From Arthrobacter sp. AK04 (GTDB lineage: Bacteria; Actinomycetota; Actinomycetes; Actinomycetales; Micrococcaceae): a DNA stretch of 64,000 nucleotides. The DNA lies in contig NZ_JAJOMC010000014.1 of NCBI RefSeq assembly GCF_021129155.1, forward strand, positions 19,569 through 83,568, written 5' to 3'. Below are positions 8,230-16,749 of this stretch, one piece after another (position 1 is the first letter of the stretch; each line of letters opens with the position of its first letter). A program made the translations under genes and the position numbers. A model generated the notes under the pieces. That model did not search any database and was not told the origin of the DNA. It was given only the letters and a program-made list of their open reading frames with translations.

Positions 8230-8715
8230 TTATTTCTGTGTTTCTTCAGAGGGACGATTGGAAGGAAGTTGTTGGGACTGCTGGCAGTCCTGGCAGATGC
8301 CCTGGTACATGACATCGGCGATCTGGATGGTCATCGGCTTGGCGTTCTCATCCCAGTGGGGAGTGAGGCAGGGGGCATGGCCCACAGCGCAGTCCACATC
8401 CTCCACGCGGCCGCAGCTGATGCAGATGGCGTGGTGGTGGTTGTCTCCCACCCGTGTTTCGTACAGGGCCGGTGAGTGCGGGGGTTCAAACCGGCGGAGC
8501 ATATGCAGGTCCGTCAGATCGCCCAGCACCACATACACGGACTGGGCCGTCAGCTCGGGAAGCTCGGCGCGGGCGGCGCTCAGGATGCTTTCGGCGGGGG
8601 AATGGGGGTGGCGTTCGACGGCGGCCAGGACCGCCAGCCGCTGTTTGGTCACCCTGCGGCCGTGGGCGCGCAGGGCGGCAGCCCATGCTTCGTGGCCGTC
8701 AAAGTGTTCCGTCAT
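8230..8715 (-). CDS. furA: Fur-family peroxide-type regulator upstream of catalase
   Basis: DNA-binding repressor of 161 residues. An N-terminal winged helix (about residues 10-85; RVTKQRLAVLAAV and SVYVVLGDL) is followed by a metal-binding dimerisation domain with the HHHAICISCG motif near residue 95 and a second CQDC pair near 145, which together could hold structural zinc. Position directly before a catalase gene matches the actinobacterial furA-kat arrangement, in which the regulator is inactivated by peroxide and derepresses itself and the catalase. No ribosome binding site is visible before the ATG, and a palindromic operator starts 16 bases upstream, so the mRNA may be leaderless. Confidence 0.88.
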   Translation of the reverse strand: MTEHFDGHEAWAAALRAHGRRVTKQRLAVLAAVERHPHSPAESILSAARAELPELTAQSVYVVLGDLTDLHMLRRFEPPHSPALYETRVGDNHHHAICISCGRVEDVDCAVGHAPCLTPHWDENAKPMTIQIADVMYQGICQDCQQSQQLPSNRPSEETQK

Positions 8716-8730
8716 GACACCATTGAAACA

Positions 8731-8755
8731 CTTATTATGAACATCTCACAATAAG
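8731..8755. promoter_or_regulatory. Probable FurA operator
   Basis: AT-rich palindrome in a GC-rich background: TTATTATGA, five bases, TCACAATAA, flanked by C and G (one mismatch in ten arm positions). It resembles Fur/PerR-class boxes and lies 16-40 bases before the furA start, as expected for autoregulation. Confidence 0.65.
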
Positions 8756-8810
8756 GCTGGGCTAACCTTCCCGGAACCAGCAGCCACATCCGCACCACTA
8801 GGGTGGCAGG

Positions 8811-10082
8811 GTGGGGAAACTGCTCGCTGACATCACACCGCTCCGGGAGAGCCCCGCGTTCCGCAGGCTCTGGCTGGGCTCGGCCGTGTCCGCCGTCGGA
8901 AGCCAGCTCACCCTGGTGGCAGTCAGCCTGGAGGTCTACCGCCTGACCCAGGACAGCTTCTACGTGGGGTTGCTGGCGGTCTTCGCCCTGGTGCCGCTGG
9001 TCATCGGCGGGCTGCTGGGTGGTTCCATCGCCGACGCGCACGACCGCCGCCTGGTGGCGCTGCTCGCGACCTCTGTCCTGTGGCTGACCACCGGCGCGAT
9101 TGCCCTGCAGTCCTGGCTCCCGCTGGGCAACGTATGGGTCCTGTACCTTCTGGTGGCGGCACAGAGCGGGGCACAGGCGATCAACCAGCCGGCCCGCAGC
9201 GCCATCCTTCCCATGCTGGTACGCAAGGAACTCCTGCCCGCTGCCAACGCCCTTAGCATGATGTCCTTCGGCCTTGCCATGACCGCAGGCCCCCTGCTCG
9301 CCGGGGTACTGGTTGCCTGGGTAGGGTTCGCCTGGACCTACACGCTCGATTTCGCGAGTTTCGCCTTTGTCCTGTGGGCCGTCTACCGGCTGCCGCCACT
9401 GCCGCCGTCGGGCACCCCCCGCCGGCCCGGACTCCGCTCCGTCGTCGAGGGCTTCCGCTTCCTGGGCACCCGGCCCAACGTTCGGATGACCTTCGTCATT
9501 GACCTGGTTGCCATGATCCTGGCCCAGCCGCGGGCGCTCATGCCGGCCATCGGCGCCGTCATGATCGGCGGCGGCGAGGCCACCGTGGGCGTACTGCTGG
9601 CCTCCACGGCCATTGGCGCCTTCTTGGCCGGGCTGTTCTCCGGCCCGCTCGGCAGTGTCCGCCGGCAGGGGAGCGCCGTGGTCTTCTCGGTGATGGGATG
9701 GGGAGCGTCCATCGCCGGATTTGGGCTGGTGGTGCTGCTGGCCGGACGCGCCCCGGACGGTGCGGTGACGCCCTGGCTGCTTCCTGCGGCATTGTGCTGC
9801 GCGCTGGCCGGGATTGCCGATTCCATCAGCGGCGTCTTCCGCCATACCATCCTGCAGGCAGCAACGCCCGACCATCTCCGCGGGCGCCTCCAGGGGGTGT
9901 TCATCGTGGTGGTGGCGGGAGGCCCAAGGATCGGCGACCTGCTGGCCGGCGGCGCCACCAAAATCGTGGCCGAGGGCTGGGTACTGCTGGCCGGCGGTTT
10001 CCTCTGTGTCACCGGCGCGTGGGTGGCCGCAAAGCTGCAGCCCGGCTTCAGGGAATACGACGCGCGGAACCCTGTTCCCTAG
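8811..10082 (+). CDS. MFS transporter (MFS_3/EntS-like exporter)
   Basis: 423-residue major facilitator with about 12 transmembrane helices, of the PF05977-type group that includes enterobactin exporter EntS and macrolide efflux proteins. The N-terminus LRESPAFRRLWLGSAVSAVGSQLT is typical of that group. The A-loop motif between TM2 and TM3 appears as GGSIADAHDRR. The GTG start is preceded by TAGGGT (8799-8804) with a six-base gap, so it is probably leaderless. It is transcribed away from furA. The cargo (siderophore, drug or other) is not determinable. Confidence 0.85.
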   Translation: MGKLLADITPLRESPAFRRLWLGSAVSAVGSQLTLVAVSLEVYRLTQDSFYVGLLAVFALVPLVIGGLLGGSIADAHDRRLVALLATSVLWLTTGAIALQSWLPLGNVWVLYLLVAAQSGAQAINQPARSAILPMLVRKELLPAANALSMMSFGLAMTAGPLLAGVLVAWVGFAWTYTLDFASFAFVLWAVYRLPPLPPSGTPRRPGLRSVVEGFRFLGTRPNVRMTFVIDLVAMILAQPRALMPAIGAVMIGGGEATVGVLLASTAIGAFLAGLFSGPLGSVRRQGSAVVFSVMGWGASIAGFGLVVLLAGRAPDGAVTPWLLPAALCCALAGIADSISGVFRHTILQAATPDHLRGRLQGVFIVVVAGGPRIGDLLAGGATKIVAEGWVLLAGGFLCVTGAWVAAKLQPGFREYDARNPVP

Positions 10083-10114
10083 ACAGCCGTTCCCATAGTG
10101 AGTAAGGAGGAGAC

Positions 10115-10984
10115 GTGCACAAACACTACAACGGCCTCAAGACGGCGGCGCTCTTCGGTGTGCTGTGGGCGGTGCTCCTTGGCCTCGGGGCGCTGATCGG
10201 AACCAGCACCCGCAGCTCCGCACCCATCTGGATCATGGCCCTGGTAGGGGTGTTCACCACCGCCTACGGATACTGGAACAGCGACAAGATCGCCATCCGC
10301 TCCATGCAGGCAATTCCCGTGGCAGAGGCGCAGGCACCGCAGCTCTACCAGATGGTCCGCGAGCTCTCCGCCCGGGCCAACCAGCCCATGCCGCGCATCT
10401 ATCTTTCGCCCACTCTGAACCCGAATGCCTTCGCCACTGGCCGCAATCCCCGCAACGCCGCCGTGTGCGTAACCCAGGGCATCCTGCAGCTGTTGGACGC
10501 CCGCGAGCTTCGCGGCGTCCTGGGGCATGAATTGATGCACGTCTACAACCGGGACATCCTCACCTCGTCAGTAGCCGCCGCCGTCGCAGGCGTGATCACC
10601 TCGGTTGGGCAGATGCTGCTGTTCTTCGGCGGCGGGGACCGCCGCAACTCCAATCCGCTGGCCATGATCGCCATGGCGCTGCTCGCCCCCTTCGCGGCGT
10701 CCCTGATCCAGCTCGCCATTTCGCGGACGCGGGAGTACGACGCCGACGAGGACGGTTCGCAGCTGACGGGCGATCCGCTGGCGCTCGCCTCAGCCCTGGC
10801 CAAGATTGAGCGCGGCGTCACCATCGCGCCCCTGTCGCAGGACCAGCGCCTGGTGAACGCCTCGCACCTCATGATCGCCAACCCGTTCCGCGGCGGCGCC
10901 ATGAACAAGCTGTTCGCCACGCATCCGCCCATGCGGGACCGGATTGCGCGGCTGGAGCGGATGGCCGGCCGGCCGCCGGCGTAG
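10115..10984 (+). CDS. htpX: HtpX family M48 membrane metalloprotease
   Basis: Zinc-dependent membrane protease of 289 residues involved in membrane-protein quality control. Two N-terminal transmembrane helices (about 10-28 and 36-52), then the zinc site HELMH at 138-142, two further hydrophobic segments, and the third zinc ligand Glu in SRTREYDAD. The GTG start has a strong AAGGAGG site eight bases upstream. It follows the MFS gene by 32 bases but has its own ribosome binding site; co-transcription is possible. A perfect 15-bp hairpin separates it from the convergent yajQ gene. Confidence 0.93.
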   Translation: MHKHYNGLKTAALFGVLWAVLLGLGALIGTSTRSSAPIWIMALVGVFTTAYGYWNSDKIAIRSMQAIPVAEAQAPQLYQMVRELSARANQPMPRIYLSPTLNPNAFATGRNPRNAAVCVTQGILQLLDARELRGVLGHELMHVYNRDILTSSVAAAVAGVITSVGQMLLFFGGGDRRNSNPLAMIAMALLAPFAASLIQLAISRTREYDADEDGSQLTGDPLALASALAKIERGVTIAPLSQDQRLVNASHLMIANPFRGGAMNKLFATHPPMRDRIARLERMAGRPPA

Positions 10985-11024
10985 CAACGACGCCGACGCG
11001 CACATTGCCCGGCGGCGCGCAAAA

Positions 11025-11060
11025 AAGCCGGCGCGGCCCATATCCGGGCCGCGCCGGCTT
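11025..11060. terminator. Bidirectional terminator between htpX and yajQ
   Basis: Perfect 15-bp stem (AAGCCGGCGCGGCCC) with a six-base loop. An A6 tract on the left gives a U-tract for the minus-strand yajQ transcript; the plus side has only a weak T run. Confidence 0.85.
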
Positions 11061-11108
11061 ATTTGCGTGGCGGCATAGTTGCTGCGCGTCGAGAAACGAC
11101 GGGAAGGG

Positions 11109-11600
11109 CTAGCTGCGGAAGTTCACAAACTGCAGGTCGGCTTCGTCGAAGTCCTTCAGCAGGGCCATGGTGGCCTGCAGGTCATCACGGGACTTGGAGG
11201 TCACGCGCAGTTCGTCGCCCTGGATCTGCGACTTGACGGACTTCGGAGCTTCGTCACGGATGAGCTTGTTGATCTTCTTCGCCAGGTCCTGAGCGATGCC
11301 CTCCTTGATAGAGGCCTCGAGCCGGAACTCCTTGCCGGAGGCGTACGGCTCGCCGGTGTCCAGGGACTTCAGCGAGATGCCGCGGCGGATCAGCTTGGAC
11401 TGCAGGACATCCAGCACCGCCAGGACGCGTTCCTCAGAGTTGGCCTTCATCAGGATTTTTTCGCCGCTGAAGTCAACCTCGGCTCCCACGCCCTTGAAGT
11501 CGTAACGCTGCGCCAGTTCCTTCTGCGCCTGGTTCAGCGCGTTGGCCACTTCCTGCTTGTCCACTTTGCTTACGACGTCGAACGTTGACTCGCCTGCCAT
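11109..11600 (-). CDS. yajQ: YajQ family nucleotide-binding protein
   Basis: 163-residue cytoplasmic protein of the UPF0234/DUF520 family. Members bind nucleotides, and a Xanthomonas homologue binds cyclic di-GMP; whether this one does is unknown. Family hallmarks are the N-terminal STFDVVSKVDKQEV, the RYDFKG stretch and the C-terminal LQFVNFR. Two ferredoxin-like repeats fit the length. The start ATG has AAGGAGAG upstream on the minus strand. Confidence 0.92.
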   Translation of the reverse strand: MAGESTFDVVSKVDKQEVANALNQAQKELAQRYDFKGVGAEVDFSGEKILMKANSEERVLAVLDVLQSKLIRRGISLKSLDTGEPYASGKEFRLEASIKEGIAQDLAKKINKLIRDEAPKSVKSQIQGDELRVTSKSRDDLQATMALLKDFDEADLQFVNFRS

Positions 11601-11701
11601 GACTCTCCTTATGCCGGTGGGACCCTGTGCGGGAACAGGGCTTGATCGCTGCCTAAAAGCCTAATACGGATGCCGGTGTTGGTGGGGGAGCGGGTTTCAC
11701 A

Positions 11702-11731
11702 GTTCCCTCTCAGCGGACACCCGGAGGGAAC
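11702..11731. promoter_or_regulatory. Inverted repeat in front of the small secreted-type gene
   Basis: GTTCCCTC and GAGGGAAC, eight-base perfect arms 14 bases apart, 55 bases before the 84-residue gene. It could be an operator or leader hairpin. Confidence 0.3.
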
Positions 11732-11785
11732 GAAGGAGGCCGCCGCAGAGTTGGAACAGTTGGGAAACTGCACGAAGGGAACACC

Positions 11786-12040
11786 ATGCACCGCAAGGCC
11801 GTCCGGTACGCCACCCGGACCACCACTGCAGCAGCCGGCGCGGTTGCGGGCGCCGCCAGCTCCGTTGCCGCCGCGGCCGTTGCAGCGGCCATAGTCTTCA
11901 GTCCCGTGCCGGACGCCTCAGCCCGGATGGAAGGTGTCCACGAGGACCTGCTCCGGGCCGTCCAGCTGAACCAGATCACGGAGGAGCAGGCTTCGAAGTT
12001 CGAAGAACGGCTCGCCGGCAGGATCCTCGGCGGCGCCTGA
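11786..12040 (+). CDS. Small Ala-rich membrane-anchored or secreted protein, unknown
   Basis: 84 residues, not recognised. A basic N-terminus (HRKAVRYATR) leads into a long Ala/Val hydrophobic stretch at about residues 15-37, which could be a signal peptide or an anchor, followed by a short acidic helical tail (MEGVHEDLLRAVQLNQITEEQASKFEERLAGR). The ATG has GAAGGGA upstream with normal spacing, and the codon pattern is GC-biased at third positions as in real genes here. It lies between yajQ and tRNA-Tyr. It is probably a real gene, but no function can be given. Confidence 0.55.
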   Translation: MHRKAVRYATRTTTAAAGAVAGAASSVAAAAVAAAIVFSPVPDASARMEGVHEDLLRAVQLNQITEEQASKFEERLAGRILGGA

Positions 12041-12208
12041 TTCCGTTAGTTTTCCCTGGAATTGCGGGGGTTTTGGCGGCGTCCACGGCCCGATTCGATT
12101 CTTCGGCGGAAGTTCTGTAAAGTTGTCTTGCCCGCGGTTACTGGAAGCGGAACGGCCCGGAAACGGACGGTTCGCAGACTGCATCGGTGGGTACTTCTTT
12201 TGAAGTTC

Positions 12209-12290
12209 GGCAGATTACCCGAGCGGCCAAAGGGGGCTGACTGTAAATCAGCTGGCAACGCCTACGGGGGTTCGAATCCCTCATCTGCCA
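12209..12290 (+). tRNA. tRNA-Tyr (anticodon GTA)
   Basis: Acceptor arms GGCAGAT/ATCTGCC pair fully, discriminator A at 12290, anticodon GTA at 12243-12245, T-loop TTCGAAT. The long variable arm makes it class II, as bacterial tRNA-Tyr is. CCA is not encoded. Confidence 0.97.
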
Positions 12291-12297
12291 CCCAAGG

Positions 12298-12335
12298 AAA
12301 AGCCTCCGGAACCTTTTGGTTCCGGAGGCTTTTTT
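12298..12335 (+). terminator. Terminator after tRNA-Tyr
   Basis: Stem AAGCCTCCGGAACC with GGTTCCGGAGGCTT, loop TTTT, followed by a T-run to 12335: a canonical intrinsic terminator. Confidence 0.92.
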
Positions 12336-12577
12336 GTGCCCTGCACCGGATCCTGCCGTCCCGTCAGGGCCTTGTTCGCAGATCCTGCCCTTGAAGGTTC
12401 TGAGCCGCGAAGAAGGCCAGGAGTTCCGGAAAGCGGGCCGGCGCCCGGGCAGGAAGTTCGTCCCTGAAGCCGTGGAAAACCGCCGTCGACATCAGCAGGG
12501 GCCCGGCGTAGGCTGGCAGCATCGGCGCATGTGCCCCGGTACCCTGCGTCGATATCCCCATCGATGAAGGAGGATCA

Positions 12578-13009
12578 ATGAGTGCCGTACGTGAGTTCAT
12601 GACGACGGACGCGCAATGTATCAAGGAAAACCAGTCCCTGGTGGATGCCGCCCGGATGATGATGGACCTTGACTGCGGGTCGCTGCCCATCTGCGGTGAC
12701 GACGGCAAGCTGAAGGGCATGATCACTGACCGTGACATTGTGCTCAAGTGTGTGGCCGCGGGACGTGATCCGCGCGAAATGATGGCCCGCGACCTCGCCT
12801 CGGGCAAGCCGCACTGGATCGACGCGGACGCAAATGTTGACGCGGCGATTGAGATGATGGAAGCCCACCAGGTCCGCCGGCTCCCGGTGATCGCCGACCA
12901 CAAGCTGGTGGGCATCATCAGCCAGGGCGATATTGCCCGGAACTACTCCGAGCAGCGCGTGGGAGAGCTCGTGGAGCACATCTCGGAACGCAAACCGATG
13001 AACGCATAG
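12578..13009 (+). CDS. CBS-domain pair protein (Hrp1-like)
   Basis: 143-residue soluble protein made of two CBS motifs (about residues 1-60 and 70-130), each ending with the GMITDRDI / GIISQGDIA pattern that forms the adenosine-ligand site. Similar stand-alone CBS pairs in actinobacteria include the hypoxic response protein Hrp1; ligand and target are unknown here. The ATG follows a strong AAGGAGG. Monocistronic, with its own terminator. Confidence 0.9.
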   Translation: MSAVREFMTTDAQCIKENQSLVDAARMMMDLDCGSLPICGDDGKLKGMITDRDIVLKCVAAGRDPREMMARDLASGKPHWIDADANVDAAIEMMEAHQVRRLPVIADHKLVGIISQGDIARNYSEQRVGELVEHISERKPMNA

Positions 13010-13041
13010 GTGGGTTTCCCTGCCAGGGAGCTCCCGCCATC

Positions 13042-13069
13042 AACGCCACGGGGTCCCCTCCGTGGCGTT
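13042..13069 (+). terminator. Terminator after the CBS-domain gene
   Basis: Ten-base arms AACGCCACGG and CCGTGGCGTT around an eight-base loop, followed by TCTTTG. Confidence 0.8.
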
Positions 13070-13194
13070 TCTTTGTGCCCGGTCATGGCCTTGTCCGCGG
13101 CTCCCCGCCATCAGGGCTAGGAACCGCGGACAAGCTTGGAAAACCTGGGTGCCCCCCTGAACCGCACCGGCCTCGGCGCAAACCAGAGTGCCGG

Positions 13195-14226
13195 TCAGTT
13201 CAGCGCGATCAGGAGCATCTGGCTGGTGCCGGGGATGCAGGTCTGGAGGATTGCCCGGGGGAACCCGCCGAAGACAGCGATGACGTCGTTGGTGGTTCCC
13301 GGGTTGGGCACCTGCCCCCGTGCTGAGACCGTGTAGGTTCCGTAGCCCGGGAGGCTGACCGTTTCCCCCACCCCTATGCCGGAGAACCGTGCCCAGCCGC
13401 CGCAGAAATCGTGCTCGGTGATAAACAGCGAGTAGCCGTCGTTGGGGGTGTAGTGGATGGGCCCGATGCAGGCGTCCACCATGGACTGCCCGCCGGCGCC
13501 CGCCACGTAGATGGTCCGGATGGCCGGGGCGGCCGGGACAAAGGCAGGGGCCGGGGCCGGAGCTGCGGCCGGTGCAGGGGCCGCCGGCGCTGGAGCGGAG
13601 GCCGGCGCCGGTGCCGGCGCTGGTTCACCCGAAGCTACCGCCACGGGTGGTCCCGTGAGTACCAGCGTCTGGCCCGGAATGATGATGCTGTAGTGGCCCA
13701 GGCCGTTCGCCGCGAGCATGGCATTCATGTCCACGCCGTGGCTGGCAGCGATTGCCCCGACTGTGTCGCCCGGAACCACCGTGTACAGGTTCGGGTCACC
13801 CGCCGGAGCCGGAGCCGCCGCAGGAGCCGGAGCCGGCTCAGGTGCGGGTTCAGGCGCAGGCGCTGGTTCGGGTGCAGCTGGTGGCGCCGGTTCGGCCGCG
13901 GGTGCTGCCGGGGCTTCGGCAGCAGGCAGGCCTGCTCCGGAAGCGGCCTCGGCCGCGGGCTGGGCTTCGGCGGCTGCTGCGGCCACCGGCACCTCCGGCA
14001 ACGCTGCGGCGGCAACCTGCCCAACCGTCGTCGTGCCCTGGTCCACCGACGCGGGAGGTCCCGCCAGGGCGCCGACGCCAAAAGCCGCCACCACGGCGGC
14101 CGTTGCCATGCCGGCCCACAGCCTGTTGCTGATGGCCGGCCGTCCAGTGGTGATCTCGGTGCGGGGTTCATCCGTGGCAAAGCTTCTGCTGGGGCCTTCG
14201 GGGTTGGAAAGGTATGGCTGGTTCAT
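13195..14226 (-). CDS. Secreted/anchored LysM protein with long Pro-Ala linkers
   Basis: 343 residues. A polar N-terminus, one hydrophobic helix (about 38-58), a Pro/Ala-rich stretch (70-143), one LysM peptidoglycan-binding module (about 147-191, beginning LYTVVPGDTVGAIA), a second Pro/Ala linker (199-232) and a C-terminal domain of about 110 residues with two or three cysteines (DACIGP, HDFCGGW, LQTCIPG) that I do not recognise as a known catalytic fold. It is probably held at the cell wall. ATG 14226 is chosen because the sequence upstream in frame is low-quality and lacks the helix arrangement. The linkers are repetitive and probably variable in length between strains. Confidence 0.8.
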   Translation of the reverse strand: MNQPYLSNPEGPSRSFATDEPRTEITTGRPAISNRLWAGMATAAVVAAFGVGALAGPPASVDQGTTTVGQVAAAALPEVPVAAAAAEAQPAAEAASGAGLPAAEAPAAPAAEPAPPAAPEPAPAPEPAPEPAPAPAAAPAPAGDPNLYTVVPGDTVGAIAASHGVDMNAMLAANGLGHYSIIIPGQTLVLTGPPVAVASGEPAPAPAPASAPAPAAPAPAAAPAPAPAFVPAAPAIRTIYVAGAGGQSMVDACIGPIHYTPNDGYSLFITEHDFCGGWARFSGIGVGETVSLPGYGTYTVSARGQVPNPGTTNDVIAVFGGFPRAILQTCIPGTSQMLLIALN

Positions 14227-14609
14227 GGGTAGCCCGTCCAGGCTCGGTCCAGCCAGGCCGATGCAGTGCGCTCCGGCGGGCGGGACGGATCGAGGGGAAC
14301 GCGCCTGCCGCCTCCGCTGATGCGGGGCCGCAGAAAAAGCGCGGGAATGGAGGCATCCGCATACCCAGAAGATACGGAGGCTCCGCGAGGGACGGGACTC
14401 CGGGAAGCAACCCCGGGGGACCGCCGGCACGTTTGGTTGGTCCTAGGAATCCCGAGTCTAGGAAGGGCGCACCGCAGGCGGCACCAGTAGGAATTACCCG
14501 AATATTTGAGTGCGGTACCTAGTGGCGGCCAGCATGCTACTCAAACGCCGAAGGCCCGATACCTGCCCGCAGCCAACACTTTTCGGGCAACCCGGGGCCA
14601 CGTGTCCGG
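14227..14609. other. 383-base gap: leader of the LysM gene, no gene seen
   Basis: No convincing coding sequence. On the minus strand a -10-like TAGACT (14455-14460) would give a leader of about 220 bases for the LysM gene, rich in potential hairpins. A TTTGAGT/ACTCAAA inverted repeat lies at 14505-14545. I looked for a c-di-AMP (ydaO) riboswitch, frequent before cell-wall genes, and did not find its conserved core. Confidence 0.5.
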
Positions 14610-15341
14610 CTAGGGCGTTCGCCGGTCCTGGAGCACAGCGATTTCACGCCGCAGGGAGGCAATTTCTGCTGCGAGGTCCGCCACTTCAGCGCGGACCGGC
14701 TCCTCGGCCTCGGACACGGCCTCGGCGGTATCCTCCACCCGCTGGACCAGCCACGAGGCGATGGAGGCCGTGACCACACCCAGGACGGCGATGCCGCTCA
14801 TCATCAGGGCGGCCGCAACCATCCGCCCGATCGGCGTCACCGGGTACATGTCGCCGTAACCCACGGTGGTGATGGTGGTCATGGCCCACCACAAGGCATC
14901 GCCGAAAGTGACGATTTTCGCGTCCGGGGCCGACTGCTCCACGTCAAGGACCGCCAGGGCGCCCACAAACACCAGCATGGTGGCTGACCCCGCGACATAG
15001 GTGACCACCCGGCCCCTCAGGGTATCGCCGAGCGTCCGGTGCAGCACGGACAACAGCGTCACGAGCCGCAGGAGGCGCAGCGGCCGGAAGAACGGCAGCG
15101 CCACAATCACCAGCTCGTGCAGGTTCCGGATAAACCAGCTGCCGCGGTCGGCCGCCAGCCACAGGTTGGCCAGGTAATCCACGGCAAAGATGCCCCAGGT
15201 TGCCCACATGACCGCTTCGAGCGGGAGGGCTGCACTGCCCTCGATCCGGCCGACCACCTGCCACGCGTAGGCTCCCAGGAAGACGAGTGCCGTCACCGTC
15301 AGCGGCCAGTCGGCCAGGTCCCGGTAGCGTTGTTGCGTCAT
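14610..15341 (-). CDS. Six-TM voltage-gated-type potassium channel
   Basis: 243-residue ion channel subunit. The selectivity filter TTVGYGD is at 158-164 between a pore helix and the last transmembrane helix. Upstream are four hydrophobic segments, and an S4-like stretch RPLRLLR (86-92) with regularly spaced arginines suggests a voltage-sensor-derived domain. The C-terminus (202-240) is a charged coiled coil likely to drive tetramerisation. Start ATG 15341 is preceded by TAGGAT (reverse strand, 15349-15354) at a seven-base gap: probably leaderless. It is divergent from the thioesterase gene. Confidence 0.9.
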   Translation of the reverse strand: MTQQRYRDLADWPLTVTALVFLGAYAWQVVGRIEGSAALPLEAVMWATWGIFAVDYLANLWLAADRGSWFIRNLHELVIVALPFFRPLRLLRLVTLLSVLHRTLGDTLRGRVVTYVAGSATMLVFVGALAVLDVEQSAPDAKIVTFGDALWWAMTTITTVGYGDMYPVTPIGRMVAAALMMSGIAVLGVVTASIASWLVQRVEDTAEAVSEAEEPVRAEVADLAAEIASLRREIAVLQDRRTP

Positions 15342-15401
15342 GCAGGAAATCCTACTGTCAGAGCCACAGGCCCCAATGTTACTGGCGGGTAGCATAAGGG
15401 G

Positions 15402-15947
15402 ATGCACCTGCTCCTGAGAACCCTGCTTATGCTGGTCCGTTCGTCGCGCCGCCCGCCCCTGACCGTCTGGGATAGCTCCTCGCTCCCGCTGCGGGTCCTG
15501 CCCACGGACATCGACATCGCCATGCACGTCAACAACGGAATGTACCTGTCCCTCATGGACCTGGGCCGGTTCGACCTGATGGTGCGCAGCGGCGTCTGGA
15601 AGCGGATGCGCCGGCGCGGCTGGGGCCCCGTGGTGGCAGCGGAGACCGTCGCTTTCCGGAAGTCCCTCCAGCTGTGGCAGCACTACACCATCGAGACCCG
15701 GATCATTGGGCTGGATGCCAAAGCCATCTTCTTCGAACAGCGCATGGTGGCCGACGGCGAGGTGTACGCCCGCGCGTACATCGCCACCCGGCTGGTCAGC
15801 AAAGGACGCCCGGTCAGCCAGGCGGACATCCTGAAGGAGTTCGGCGAACCGCCCGCTGACCTGGTGCTTCCCGACTGGATCCACGAGTGGCGGGCGTCCA
15901 GCACCCTCCCCGGGAGCCGGACCCCGGCGCCGCACAGCTGGGCGTAG
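15402..15947 (+). CDS. Acyl-CoA thioesterase-like hotdog protein (4HBT/THEM6-like)
   Basis: 181 residues; a single hotdog fold with the family signature DIDIAMHVNNGMYLSLMDLGR at about residues 36-56, where the Asp and following helix usually form the active site. An N-terminal hydrophobic patch (LLLRTLLMLV) may associate with the membrane. The ATG is six bases after TAGCAT (15390-15395), so probably leaderless. It converges on the ABC exporter genes with a four-base gap. The physiological acyl substrate is unknown. Confidence 0.8.
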   Translation: MHLLLRTLLMLVRSSRRPPLTVWDSSSLPLRVLPTDIDIAMHVNNGMYLSLMDLGRFDLMVRSGVWKRMRRRGWGPVVAAETVAFRKSLQLWQHYTIETRIIGLDAKAIFFEQRMVADGEVYARAYIATRLVSKGRPVSQADILKEFGEPPADLVLPDWIHEWRASSTLPGSRTPAPHSWA

Positions 15948-15951
15948 CGGC

Positions 15952-16749
15952 CTAAGCCCCCACGTCCCGCCGTTCCAGGGCGACGGCGGCGAGCACCACC
16001 AGCGCGGCCGAGATGGCCCACAGCCACGCCGCTGCCGGCCAGTCCGCCCCGTTCGCCACCGGCGAGTTTCCATACGCCCAGTGGTAGGGGCTCACGTCCA
16101 GCAGCCACTCCACATCCTTGCTCTGCCGGCCCACCGCGTTGAACACGTATCCGAGGACGGCAACGGCGGCGCCGGCGGCCAGTCCGTACGTGCGGCGGCC
16201 GGTGACAGCACCGACGCAGAGGGCAGCCGTTCCGCTGAGCAGCGCCAGCCCGGCGAACAGCACGGTGGCGCCCAGCAGGTTGCCCAGCTCGATTCCCAGC
16301 TGGGCAGGACCGTTCAGCAGCCACACCAGGACGCAGACCACGGCCGCCAGCAGCACCACGCGCAGCAGGAGGGCAAGGGCCCGCTCCAGCACCACCTGCA
16401 CCCGGCGCACCCCGTGCGCCAGGGTCAGCTCAAGCTGGCCCGATTCCTCGTCTCCGCCCACGGCAGCGGCGCCCCAGGAAACGGACGCGATGGTCATCAG
16501 GAGGAAGCCGAGGAGCCCGAACAGCGTTGCCTGCGTATAGCCCGGGCCGGTGGCTATCTGGTCATAGTTCAGTGCTTTGGTCATCTCCGGGGGGAGGGCG
16601 TCGATCATGTCCTGCATCTGCGCGCTGCCTCCGATGGACGGGTATAGCGGCAGGTAGAGGAAGATCGCCGCGGCCAGTCCCAGCGCCCAGCCCAGGGTGG
16701 ACCGCCACGTGTCAAAGAAGGCCCGGCGGAACAGTGGCAGGGCCGTCAC
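15952..16749 (-). CDS. ABC-2 type transporter permease
   Basis: 265 residues with about six transmembrane helices: an early one at about 17-35, a cluster from about 70 to 210, and one near the C-terminus. It ends with a charged LERRDVGA tail. The GDEESGQLELTLAHGVRR segment between helices is typical of ABC-2 exporters that act with a single ATPase subunit. Its start overlaps the ATPase stop by four bases, so the two are coupled. Function could be drug, peptide or lipid export. Confidence 0.85.
   Translation of the reverse strand: MTALPLFRRAFFDTWRSTLGWALGLAAAIFLYLPLYPSIGGSAQMQDMIDALPPEMTKALNYDQIATGPGYTQATLFGLLGFLLMTIASVSWGAAAVGGDEESGQLELTLAHGVRRVQVVLERALALLLRVVLLAAVVCVLVWLLNGPAQLGIELGNLLGATVLFAGLALLSGTAALCVGAVTGRRTYGLAAGAAVAVLGYVFNAVGRQSKDVEWLLDVSPYHWAYGNSPVANGADWPAAAWLWAISAALVVLAAVALERRDVGA

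Noticed and set aside
14227..14609. Possible c-di-AMP (ydaO) riboswitch before the LysM gene
   Set aside because: The position is typical, but the conserved core blocks were not found when reading the minus strand.
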